A stretch of 64,000 nt of DNA from DALYLB01 sp033763135. GTDB taxonomy: Bacteria > Acidobacteriota > Blastocatellia > RBC074. Where the stretch lies: contig JANRKY010000184.1 of the NCBI GenBank assembly GCA_033763135.1, positions 1 to 64,000 on the forward strand, read 5' to 3'. Shown piece after piece: positions 18,564 to 26,990 of this stretch (position 1 is its first letter; every line of letters starts with the position of its first letter). The notes beneath the pieces are model-generated. The model searched no databases. It saw nothing but the letters and a program-made list of their open reading frames with translations, and was not told where the DNA came from. The position numbers and the translations under genes are program-made.

Positions 18564-20317
18564 TTCGCGTTTTCCCCCGTGGTTTGCGGTTCGACGCTCT
18601 GCGCCGGGAGGTTGGACCAGCGGGTCGTCTTTCCGAAAGCGCATTTTGCGAAGACGCTGTATTGATACTGGAAGCCCGCTTTTTCAAGCGCGTTTCGCAG
18701 GCATGAATTTCGCGTCGAGACCTCGATCTGCACCTGCGTCGCCCCGGAGACCTGGGCCGCGTCGCGCAGCAGTTGCGAAAGAGAGGCCGTGGGCAGCGTC
18801 GGACCGTTCGATTCGCTGAACAGATCGCTGAGCACGACGGCGTCGGGCGCAGGCGCGGGCAGCGACTCTTCTCCCGCGACGGGCTTTCGGCTTTGCGGCT
18901 CGCTCAGCCAGCCATATTCGACCAGGCGGTCGTTCTCGACGCGCGTATAGACATGCTGGCCGTTCTCGATCTTCTCCAGGGCCTGTCGCAGGAATTGGTT
19001 CACCGTCGGCTGCCAGGGAAACCGGGGCTCGTATAGGAGCAGATCGGCGACCTGGTTCTTCGCCATGGGCTGCGAATCGGGCAGGTCGCGAAGCGAGGCC
19101 GTTTCCGTCGCGTACATCTGCAGTTCTTCCTGGTGCCAGAGCCTTCGCTTCACCATCCGGGCGGGCTGCAGCGCGAGCGACGCCGGGCTCATGCGCGCCC
19201 ATTTCCGGCGCTCGTCCTGGAGGCTCGACACGCCGTCGCGGGTCTGTTCCGGCGTGATCTTGAACTTGAGGGCCGCCGCCTTGGCGCGCTCGGCCAGGTT
19301 TCGCTGCAGCTTGTAGCGAACGCAGTCCGCGCGCTTGAAGAAGATGGTGATGATATGGACTTCATCGTGGTGCGTCGCATATCGATCCTTGTATTGTCCG
19401 CCGGGCGTCAGGTCGAAGACGGGGACCTCCTCCCGGGCCAGTTCCACGGCGGTCATCAGGATGTGCAGCTCCCCCGGCGAATACCGCGCAAAGAAGGGCG
19501 AGTGGGTGATCAGGCCGAGCAGCACCTGCTCCCGATTGTAGATGTGAATCTGGGCCGAGGCGAGTTCGTCGTTCACGCGCAGCGCGGTCGCGTGAATCAT
19601 TCGCGGAAAACGCGCCAGCTTCGTATAGAACTCCCGCTGAAGCGGATCCCGTTGAACGTCGGGCAGGTTATAGATCGCCCGCAATCGCAGCGTCTGATAG
19701 CAGAGCAGCTCTTCGAGGACCGCGCCCACCTCCTCTGGTTCCTGAATTCGATCCAGATGAAGATTGCCCAGTCGCTTGAGGCGGTTGATCTTGCTCTGCT
19801 TCTTTTTCCGCAGCGTATCCTTGAAGCTGTCCCCGTTGCCGACCTCCAGCAGGCCGCGGGGCATGGACCGGACGTGACAGCGGTCGCTCCATCGCACGCC
19901 CGATTCGGCCCATTGCACCGGGACCGTCGGCAGCATGAACAACAGCGTCAGCGCCTTGCCCGGCAACGCCTCGCTCAGCCGGTCGAGCGCCGATTCGATG
20001 AATTCATCTCCGTGCCGCGCGTCCGCCAGCCATGCCTGATATTCGGCCTGTTTGCCTCCGGCAAAGACGAGATTGCCGGATTCCGACTCAATGGCCAGCG
20101 TAAACAACCCGACCAGCGCTCCCTCCGATGTCGTGCCCGTCACGATGACGGGGAGATAGTGGCTTTTGTAGGTGGCGTACCAGGTGAGAACGAACTCTTC
20201 GCTCTGATAGACGGAGCCCCATGAGCACCCGTCGTACAGCGTCTTCCATTGTTGGCGAAATTCCGCGTCTCCGACCAGCGTCTTCGCGGCCGGGCCCATT
20301 ACGATTTCAATCTTCAT
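18560..20317 (-). CDS. FemAB/BioF2-like acyltransferase, two-domain
   Basis: A 585-aa protein with a GNAT-fold acyltransferase of the CelD/BioF2-like type (FemAB-related) in its N-terminal two thirds: conserved elements include YQSEEFVLTWY, the RKKKQSKINRLKR basic helix and the FDLTPGGQYKDRYA block typical of this group. The last roughly 190 residues (from about 395) look like a second, divergent GNAT-like unit ending in NSCLRNALEKAGFQYQY. FemAB relatives at exosortase/EPS loci are thought to transfer an acyl or aminoacyl group to a sugar or peptide. The double length compared with a single-domain relative is unusual. ATG at 20317 is favoured over an upstream TTG. Confidence 0.7.
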   Translation of the reverse strand: MKIEIVMGPAAKTLVGDAEFRQQWKTLYDGCSWGSVYQSEEFVLTWYATYKSHYLPVIVTGTTSEGALVGLFTLAIESESGNLVFAGGKQAEYQAWLADARHGDEFIESALDRLSEALPGKALTLLFMLPTVPVQWAESGVRWSDRCHVRSMPRGLLEVGNGDSFKDTLRKKKQSKINRLKRLGNLHLDRIQEPEEVGAVLEELLCYQTLRLRAIYNLPDVQRDPLQREFYTKLARFPRMIHATALRVNDELASAQIHIYNREQVLLGLITHSPFFARYSPGELHILMTAVELAREEVPVFDLTPGGQYKDRYATHHDEVHIITIFFKRADCVRYKLQRNLAERAKAAALKFKITPEQTRDGVSSLQDERRKWARMSPASLALQPARMVKRRLWHQEELQMYATETASLRDLPDSQPMAKNQVADLLLYEPRFPWQPTVNQFLRQALEKIENGQHVYTRVENDRLVEYGWLSEPQSRKPVAGEESLPAPAPDAVVLSDLFSESNGPTLPTASLSQLLRDAAQVSGATQVQIEVSTRNSCLRNALEKAGFQYQYSVFAKCAFGKTTRWSNLPAQSVEPQTTGENAN

Positions 20318-20471
20318 AACTGCAGCTGACAAAATCTCGAAGGATCACGGCTGCCTGCCGGTGATCGTGGATGTGACGTCGCGGGATACGCAAGGGGACC
20401 CGCATAAATTTATTCGGCGCTCCCGCCAGGCGCGCCGGCCTGGCTCGAAGCGCGGTCGAACGAGGCTCTCC

Positions 20472-21596
20472 TCATCTGAAATGGAGACACCATTCTCCTT
20501 CCAGTTTCGACAGGAGGGCGTCGCCGCGCTGGATGCAGTCGACGAGGTCCGCCTGGTTCGACTGGAACAGAAACCATGGCGTTCCGCAACGCAGCGTGCA
20601 GCGTTTTTCGGCATAGATGTGAATGAACTGCGTGTCCATCCGGCCGGTGACGGAGAGGGAGCCATGCCGCCAGGCATCGTAAAAGAGATGATCGACGACG
20701 TCGCCGATCGTCCCTTTTCGGCCCATCATCTGCAGCAGATTGCTCTCGCCTCCCGCTTTCAACAGATAGACATACCAGCCCAGCAGAGCGCCGCCGGCGC
20801 GCCGGACGGCAAAGGCGCGAAGCTCGCCCGACAGTTTCTTTCGGCCGATCGTCTCCAGCAGCCAGGACAGCGATTTCGCATCGTATTCCGGCCAGAGGGC
20901 GCGGGTGTTCGAAAATTCGGCGAGACACGCGAGCAGGCTCTCCGGCGTCAGGGCCTCGGCCTCCGTCTTTGGTTCGGGGACGCTGAAATGATTCGGCAAT
21001 TTTCGCGCCGCGATGGCGTCCGCCAGATTGCAGGCAGGCCCGGTCGTCGTCGTGACCAGGGTTGAAAGCAGACTGCCTCGCCCCAACACCGCGCCGAGCA
21101 GCGAGGCCGCATGGCGGGCCGGACGCAGCATGCGCGTCCAATGAATGCTGTAGAGCGGAGCGGTCAATCCCTTGAAGCCCTCCCAGAGCCGGCGCGACGT
21201 CTCGTTGGCCTCGTCCGTCATCGACAGATCCTGGGGGCCGGAAAGAAACGCCTTGACCAGTCCCAGGCCCGTGCCCAATGATCGGGTCTCTGGATCGACG
21301 ATGAACTGACTGCTGATGGCGACCCGGATGGGACGCCCGGCAATCGTCATCCGGCGGGGCAGGATTCCGAGAAAACCCGCGATCCTGCCGGTTGAATCCT
21401 CCGATACCAGCGAGGGCAGGGCGTCGTCATACCAGGGATTCTGAAGAAAGGTTCCCTCGAAATAGTCGGCATAGACTTGCGCCTCCGCCGGGGTGGCCGC
21501 GCTCCGTGAAGGGGCTCCATTGACGCCGAAGATGCGCTGATGCAGAGCCGAGACCTGGGGAATATCATCCCTCTTGAAAGGACGTATTGGCTTCAT
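20472..21596 (-). CDS. GNAT family acetyltransferase-like protein
   Basis: A 374-aa protein with a GNAT fold. The first 130 residues contain the pattern IRPFKRDDIPQVSALHQRIF, then the substrate-binding strands and an acyl-CoA-binding loop in which SLGTGLGLVKAF stands for the usual RGxGxG region. The remainder is a second, less clear GNAT-like half (ALLGWYVYLLKAGGES). It probably moves an acyl group to an amino or hydroxyl acceptor in the cytoplasm. It lies between a formyltransferase-like gene and the FemAB-like gene and resembles the protein at 22717 in size and layout; these two may be paralogues. A weak ribosome site (AAAGGTG) precedes the ATG. Confidence 0.65.
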   Translation of the reverse strand: MKPIRPFKRDDIPQVSALHQRIFGVNGAPSRSAATPAEAQVYADYFEGTFLQNPWYDDALPSLVSEDSTGRIAGFLGILPRRMTIAGRPIRVAISSQFIVDPETRSLGTGLGLVKAFLSGPQDLSMTDEANETSRRLWEGFKGLTAPLYSIHWTRMLRPARHAASLLGAVLGRGSLLSTLVTTTTGPACNLADAIAARKLPNHFSVPEPKTEAEALTPESLLACLAEFSNTRALWPEYDAKSLSWLLETIGRKKLSGELRAFAVRRAGGALLGWYVYLLKAGGESNLLQMMGRKGTIGDVVDHLFYDAWRHGSLSVTGRMDTQFIHIYAEKRCTLRCGTPWFLFQSNQADLVDCIQRGDALLSKLEGEWCLHFR

Positions 21597-21650
21597 TTCG
21601 TTGTTGGCACCTTTCCGTCTGAATCTGCGGGGACTGCCAGGCGAAAAAAC

Positions 21651-22529
21651 TCAGGAAGACGCCATCCCCCTTTTTTTCTGTTTGATCGATGCGGGGGAGC
21701 GGCCCGCGCTTTTGGCCCGTTCGATGAGCCGCCGCTTCAATTCATCCTTCTCGGGTTTGATCGGCAGCCGATATCGCTTGCCCAGGGTGATGTCCTGGGG
21801 ACGCGTCTTCGCCGTGCCGTCGGCGATCATTCGCACGGCCTCCGTCATCAGGCGCACGCAGTTCTTCCCGATTCCCACGCGGAACTCCGCAATGAAGGAT
21901 TCGAAGTCCAGGCCGAACTCGTAATCATAGCTCAACGGCACGGTCTCCTGCGTGATGATCTCGCCGGTGTCCACCTTCGCCTCGACAAAGTGGACCGTGA
22001 TCCCGACCTCCGGCTCGTTGTTGAAGAGTTCCCAGAAGACGGGCGGGCCGCCTCGATAATACGGCGCGAGCCCCTGATGAATGTTGATCGACCCCATCCG
22101 CGGGATCTTGAAGACGCTCTCCTTCAAAATGTTCGTTCCCCAGACGATTCCCAGATCGGCCTTCGCCTGCCGCATGAACTCGATCGATTCCTGCGCATGA
22201 TAATTCGCCAGATAGTGCAGCGGGATGCCCAGCCGCTTTGTCGTCTCTTCCAGCTCTCGCCGGGATTCTTCCGGATCCGCCCCGACCTCCGGGGGCGTCG
22301 ACAACGGCAGAAACTGCTTGAGCAGCTTCGTGATCGTCACCGCGTATCCATCATACTTGATCGATCGCTCCCATCTCTCCTTCAAGGTCAGTTTTCGCGG
22401 CGCCGTCTCCGTCTCCACGTACACGCCGGCGACCGTGATCCGATCGATCGTCGCCAGACTCTTCAGCAGGGGGATGCATCCTCCATGGGTGAGGATGATG
22501 ATTCGCAGCTTCTCGTTTTCAGTATTCAT
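21651..22529 (-). CDS. Formyltransferase family protein (short form)
   Basis: A 292-aa protein of the 10-formyltetrahydrofolate-dependent formyltransferase fold. The catalytic signature appears as NIHQGLAPYYRGG (Asn and His of the triad) with the Asp in VDTGEIITQE. The usual C-terminal OB-fold domain of tRNA formyltransferase is absent, and the start resembles sugar-amine formyltransferases in having a short Rossmann-like lead (RIIILTHGG). It is therefore more likely to formylate an amino sugar or amino acid than methionyl-tRNA. The ATG at 22529 is a choice without a strong ribosome site. It sits between two GNAT-like genes, which suggests a linked series of acyl modifications. Confidence 0.75.
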   Translation of the reverse strand: MNTENEKLRIIILTHGGCIPLLKSLATIDRITVAGVYVETETAPRKLTLKERWERSIKYDGYAVTITKLLKQFLPLSTPPEVGADPEESRRELEETTKRLGIPLHYLANYHAQESIEFMRQAKADLGIVWGTNILKESVFKIPRMGSINIHQGLAPYYRGGPPVFWELFNNEPEVGITVHFVEAKVDTGEIITQETVPLSYDYEFGLDFESFIAEFRVGIGKNCVRLMTEAVRMIADGTAKTRPQDITLGKRYRLPIKPEKDELKRRLIERAKSAGRSPASIKQKKRGMASS

Positions 22530-22716
22530 TGCTTTCTTGATCGTTTGCCTCTCTCGTTGCCGAGAGCAGGGAATTGAACCTGAGCGACGGCCGGCCCCGG
22601 CCGATATGCGTTCCGTCTTCAGGCGCGAAGGGGATTCCGTCATGGAAACGGCCTGTGGGCGAGGCCTCAGGGATGATTGGGGGAGTTGTGGAAAGAGAAT
22701 GCAGCATCATGGGCGC

Positions 22717-23859
22717 CTAGAGCAGGTTATCCATTCCGTCGCTGTGACCACGGGCGATGTGCAGCCGGTCCAGCGGACATGTCTCTTCGAGTATGGGGCT
22801 GCCCTTGGGTGACACAAACACCGAATAATTACTCGGGCCGGGGAACATTCCTGAGAGGCGGCAGGCGCGGGTCCAGGCGGCGTGGGAGAAGTTGGCGACG
22901 ACGATGTCGGCCCCCATGGCAGCCAGACGATTGAGGCCGGCGGAAACGAGTCCGGGGACGTCTGTTGCGCGCCCCATGCCATCGACGAGCGTGCCGACCT
23001 TCAGGTTGCCGAAATAATGATTCTCCTCCATCTGTTTGGCGGCGACGACGATCCATCCGGCGTCGCGATTCGACTCTTTTTCCCGCACGCGCAGCCGGAC
23101 ATAGCGATGATCGTCCGGCGGATAGACGATGTTGAGCGCGGTCGCGTCCGAGCGGATGGCGACCGGATAGTCCGGGAGCGCCTCGGCAAAGATCCGGTCC
23201 GCCCACTCGTCGAACCGATCGACCGGGGCAGCCGCATAGCCAGCAAGTTCTCGCGTGAAGAGAGGGGCGGCCTTTCGCCGGAGCGAAAGCAGGCCGCTCG
23301 CGCCCGCGCCGACGCCCGAATACGCGCCCAGCAGCGCGCCGTAGCGAAGCTTGGGGCTGGCCTTGAAATAGGCCAGTTCCCGCATCACCCGACCCATGTT
23401 GATCGGGTGAAAGAAGAAGGGGACCGCCTCCATTCTCCAGCGAAGCTTGGAAAAGAACCGGTGGCCGTCCGCGTCCGGCAGGCCCGCGCCGACGCCCATC
23501 AGGAAGGGTTGCTCATCCAGCGCCTTTTTCATGATCTGAATGATCGCCATCGAATATTTCAGATCGATGATCCCTTCGGAGAGGGGCAGCTTGGTCCAGC
23601 TGAACTCTCTTCGCTCTCCGTGCACATAGACGTTATGGCGGCAGAGCATCATCGCGGCGCGAACCTCCGCGCCGTCTTCCGCAATCATCGTCCGGCGATA
23701 GAGCGGAAACCCTTCGGGACGATACCGCGATTCGCCGGGCAGAGAGGGATCGAGCGGAATCGCTTCTTCTCTTCCTCCCGCTTTCAGGCGCTTGTTGAAC
23801 CGGTCGACCGCGGCGAGATCGCCCGTCTCGGCAAAACGAATTTTCATGGTGGATGCCAT
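22717..23859 (-). CDS. GNAT-like acyltransferase
   Basis: A 380-aa protein with a GNAT-like opening (MKIRFAETGDLAAVDRFNKRL) and a second GNAT-like segment near residue 290-340 (GTLVDGMGRATDVPGLVSAGL). It is close in length and layout to the protein at 20472. The ATG at 23859 shares its A with the stop codon of the preceding SGNH gene (TAATG), so the two are translationally coupled; another ATG four codons later is possible. Coupling to an extracytoplasmic SGNH protein suggests related steps in modifying a polymer, but the acyl donor and acceptor are unknown. Confidence 0.65.
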   Translation of the reverse strand: MASTMKIRFAETGDLAAVDRFNKRLKAGGREEAIPLDPSLPGESRYRPEGFPLYRRTMIAEDGAEVRAAMMLCRHNVYVHGERREFSWTKLPLSEGIIDLKYSMAIIQIMKKALDEQPFLMGVGAGLPDADGHRFFSKLRWRMEAVPFFFHPINMGRVMRELAYFKASPKLRYGALLGAYSGVGAGASGLLSLRRKAAPLFTRELAGYAAAPVDRFDEWADRIFAEALPDYPVAIRSDATALNIVYPPDDHRYVRLRVREKESNRDAGWIVVAAKQMEENHYFGNLKVGTLVDGMGRATDVPGLVSAGLNRLAAMGADIVVANFSHAAWTRACRLSGMFPGPSNYSVFVSPKGSPILEETCPLDRLHIARGHSDGMDNLL

Positions 23860-25112
23860 TATCTGCCCCCGAGCCCCTGCGACTGCGTCTTTGGCTGCGG
23901 CTCCGCGCCGCTCGCCGCCGCTTCGTGAATGCGGGCGAAATCCTCCATCATTCTTCGCGCGATGACGCTGTTTCCTCTTTCTCCCATGTGATTGAAGTCC
24001 ACATAGATCGGATCGCCGGCCTCGCGAAAGATCGCGCTGATGTCGTAGATCGCGCCCGTGGCCTTCAACTCGTCGCTGCGCTGCCGCATCTGTCCATAGG
24101 TTTCGAGATAGAACTCTTTCATTCCGGGATAGTTGAAATCGAGATCGAGCGATCTCGTCTCATAGGCGGTCAATCGCTCCTTGGTGTAGATCACCGGCTG
24201 CCAGTATGCGAGGAGCTTGAAGCCGTAGGTCCGGGCGAGTCCCTGAACGATCTTCATGTTGTTCAGATAGGTATCGACGACCGCGCGCGCCAGCGCCGTC
24301 TGATCGGCGATCGGCGGATCGAAGCGAAGCGAGGGCGGCGGGGCATTGCCCGCGGGGGCGGCCGGTCGCGGGACGATGCCTCGCAGGAAGCGGACGATCG
24401 CGAGATCCCGGATCGCGGCCTGCGCGGCGACCGTTCCCAGGCGCGGAGAGACGCCGAGATTATAGATGTTCTCGCGTTCGAGCTCGCCGTGGGCCAGCCC
24501 CGGCGTTTTGGATTGAAACGCGCCGAAGGTGTCGTTCACGCCGTCATAGAAGATCACCGCATCGGGGATGTTTCCCTTCTGGAGTTGCAGCGTGAGCTCG
24601 ATGACGCTCTGCGTGCTGACATAGGCGTATTGGCCGAAATTGACGACCTCGTAATTCAGGCCCCGGCTTCCGGCCTCTTTGGCGAGAAGAGAGGGAATCG
24701 TCGTGGCATCGTCCGAGCCGAGGCCCCAGATGGTCGAGCCGCCGAAGACGAACAGCCGCTTTTTCGGGGCGCCGTTCGCGCCCGCGGGATTGAGCGTCTT
24801 TCGCAGGCCGTCCGGGCCGATGGTGATGTGCCTGCCGTTATAGACGCTCCGGCGCCAATAGGTATAGGGCTTCCACTTCATGGTCCGGCCCTTTTCGACT
24901 TCGTCGATCTCCTTGTAGTACGAGGAGGCCCAGGCGCGATCGGGATAGGTGTCGGCCTGCTCCCGGAAATTGGGGACGGGCGGATGCCAGAAGCTGCGAG
25001 CGTAGAACATCAGCGAGAATGCGGCTTCGATGCCCACGAAGAGGAGCGCCGTGATTCCCAGGATCATCCAGAGGTCTTTGGTCCACTTCGCGATGAATTT
25101 CAGGATAGCCAT
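23859..25112 (-). CDS. Membrane-anchored SGNH/GDSL hydrolase-like protein
   Basis: A 417-aa protein with one N-terminal membrane helix (residues 13-37) and a large extracytoplasmic domain. The SGNH catalytic blocks are intact: block I nucleophile Ser126 in GGSTIWG, block III Asn in YDGVNDT, and the block V Asp372/His375 pair in DFNH. Such proteins act as esterases or as O-acyltransferases on polysaccharides; anchored SGNH proteins also include DltD, which finishes D-alanyl transfer. It follows two carbamoyltransferase genes and precedes, with a 1-nt overlap, a GNAT-like gene. I infer it adds or removes an acyl group on the exported polymer. Confidence 0.8.
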   Translation of the reverse strand: MAILKFIAKWTKDLWMILGITALLFVGIEAAFSLMFYARSFWHPPVPNFREQADTYPDRAWASSYYKEIDEVEKGRTMKWKPYTYWRRSVYNGRHITIGPDGLRKTLNPAGANGAPKKRLFVFGGSTIWGLGSDDATTIPSLLAKEAGSRGLNYEVVNFGQYAYVSTQSVIELTLQLQKGNIPDAVIFYDGVNDTFGAFQSKTPGLAHGELERENIYNLGVSPRLGTVAAQAAIRDLAIVRFLRGIVPRPAAPAGNAPPPSLRFDPPIADQTALARAVVDTYLNNMKIVQGLARTYGFKLLAYWQPVIYTKERLTAYETRSLDLDFNYPGMKEFYLETYGQMRQRSDELKATGAIYDISAIFREAGDPIYVDFNHMGERGNSVIARRMMEDFARIHEAAASGAEPQPKTQSQGLGGR

Positions 25113-25153
25113 TGTGACTGCGTCGATTGCCTCGAATTGAATGCGCGCAGAAG

Positions 25154-26947
25154 TTATTTCTGCAGCAGAAAACGGTTGATTGCCAGGGCGTCGATTCCGG
25201 AGCAATAAAAGCTTCGAATCGCCTCCCGGGGCGTGCAGACGACCGGTTCTCCGAAAAGGTTGAAGGAGGTATTGAGAAGGACGGGAACGCCCGTCTTCTC
25301 TTCGAATTTGTTGAGCAGCTGCCAGAAGAGCGGATTGGTGCGGCGGCTCACGGTGTGAACGCGGGCCATTCCGTTCGAAAAGCAGGCGGCGGGGATCTGG
25401 CTCTGTTTTTCGGGTCTGACGCGCGAGACGGTCAGAAGAAACCTCGACAGGGGCGTGCAGTTCTCGAAAAACTCCTCGGCGCGCTCTTCGGGCACGGAGG
25501 CGGCGAAGGGGCGGGAGCTCTCGCGATGCTTGACGAACAGATTGAGATTGTCCTTGATGAACGCCTGGAGCGGACTGGCGAGAATGCTTCGGGCGCCGAG
25601 CGAGCGGGGGCCGAACTCCGCGCGCCCCTGAAACCAGGCCACGATCAATCCGCTGTCGAGCAGGGCCGTAATCTCTTCGAGAAGCCGATTCTCGGACGGC
25701 AGATATCGATAGGCCAGCTTGCAGTTGTCGATCACGGGTTTGACCTCGTGATCCGAATAGTCCGGACCGAGATAGGCGTGGTTCAAGGCCTCGGGCTGTC
25801 CCTGATCGAGTTGATGGTGCCACTGAAACAGGGCGGACCCGATGCTGCATCCGGCATTGCCGGCCGCCGGGGGAACGAAGATTCGCCCGTAGCTGCTCTC
25901 CCGTTCCATGCGCGAGACCAGCAGGCTGTTGAACGCCACGCCGCCGGCGAGGCAGAGATTGTCGATGCCGTGCTCTTTTCGCAGATTTTCCGCCAGGGCC
26001 AGGACGACCTGTTCGAGCCGCTGCTGCAGACTGTGGGCCATGTTTCGGCGATAGCTCGTGTCGGGCGGCGCCGTCTTCGGCCGTCCCGACAGATCCTCCA
26101 CCAGCTCCGTCCACGACGTCGATTTCACGCCGTTCCTGAAGCGCGTGTCCCTGCGGCGAATCACGTCGCCGAACTCCTGATAGAACTTCTCGGAGAAGGG
26201 ATCCGCCGCGTGATGGGCCGTGGACAGATAGGACAAATCCACTTCGGGCAGCCCCTCGGCGTCGATTCGGAGAAAGTTCCGGAAGGCGGGGAGAAACTCG
26301 GGCTCGCCGGAAAGGCTCAGCCACTGGGTGTTGTGCTCGCCGCCGTTGGGTTGAAAGCCGAGATATTCGGTCACCAGGCTGTAGATCCAGCCCGGCGAAT
26401 GGGGAAATTGGACGCGCTTGAGCAGGCGGATCTTTCTTCCTTCGCCCACGCCCATGGAGACCGAGATGTAATCCTCGTTTCCGCTGAGCACCAGAATCGC
26501 GGCGCGATCGAACCCGGAGAGATAGAAGGCGCCGGCCGCGTGGGCCAGCTGGTGGTCCACGGCGCGGGCCTTTGCGCGTTCTCCGATCAGGCGACGGATC
26601 AGTTGCAGCGTGTTGGTCCGGTCGTGAAACTCGTTGAGGCTCGCGGCCTTGTGATCCTCGGCCGCCGAGACGTTTTCGACCAGCGAGGTCCGGCCGAATT
26701 TCAATTGCCGGTCGAGCAGTCGCCGGGGTTTCAGATAGTAGGTGACGAAATCGACCTCGTCGATTCCGATGCCGGCGGCCTCCAGGCAGTAGCCGATTGC
26801 CTGGTACGGGAGCCCGCCGCACTGCCGGATGCCGATATGCTTGATGCGGGCCAGTTTCTCTTCTTCGATCGCGGCGACGATCCGCCCGTCCTGAAGGAGG
26901 GCGGCCGCCGCGTCGCGATGGTGACCGGAGATGCCAAGGATGTACAT
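25154..26947 (-). CDS. O-carbamoyltransferase (NodU/TobZ-like), paralogue 2
   Basis: A 597-aa ATP-dependent carbamoyltransferase. The N-terminal Kae1/YrdC-related domain contains LGISGHHRDAAAALL and the metal-binding DHQLAHAAGAF (His132 and His136); the central part has LAGGVAFNS and PAAGNAGCSIGSA, and the C-terminal domain ends FNLFGEPVVCTPREAIRSFY. It transfers a carbamoyl group from carbamoyl phosphate to a hydroxyl, typically on a sugar. AAGGA precedes the ATG. It lies 43 nt after a second carbamoyltransferase gene of clearly different sequence, so each probably has its own acceptor or one has taken on a new role. Confidence 0.87.
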   Translation of the reverse strand: MYILGISGHHRDAAAALLQDGRIVAAIEEEKLARIKHIGIRQCGGLPYQAIGYCLEAAGIGIDEVDFVTYYLKPRRLLDRQLKFGRTSLVENVSAAEDHKAASLNEFHDRTNTLQLIRRLIGERAKARAVDHQLAHAAGAFYLSGFDRAAILVLSGNEDYISVSMGVGEGRKIRLLKRVQFPHSPGWIYSLVTEYLGFQPNGGEHNTQWLSLSGEPEFLPAFRNFLRIDAEGLPEVDLSYLSTAHHAADPFSEKFYQEFGDVIRRRDTRFRNGVKSTSWTELVEDLSGRPKTAPPDTSYRRNMAHSLQQRLEQVVLALAENLRKEHGIDNLCLAGGVAFNSLLVSRMERESSYGRIFVPPAAGNAGCSIGSALFQWHHQLDQGQPEALNHAYLGPDYSDHEVKPVIDNCKLAYRYLPSENRLLEEITALLDSGLIVAWFQGRAEFGPRSLGARSILASPLQAFIKDNLNLFVKHRESSRPFAASVPEERAEEFFENCTPLSRFLLTVSRVRPEKQSQIPAACFSNGMARVHTVSRRTNPLFWQLLNKFEEKTGVPVLLNTSFNLFGEPVVCTPREAIRSFYCSGIDALAINRFLLQK

Positions 26948-26990
26948 GGGGTCCTTTCGCTGGTGCGGATCTTCCTCTGCCGAAGCAGGG

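Noticed and set aside
18388..18687. 99-codon minus-strand frame between the FemAB-like and deacetylase genes
   Set aside because: It overlaps the end of the FemAB-like gene in another frame and covers a promoter; the translation is Arg/Pro/Ser-rich without features.
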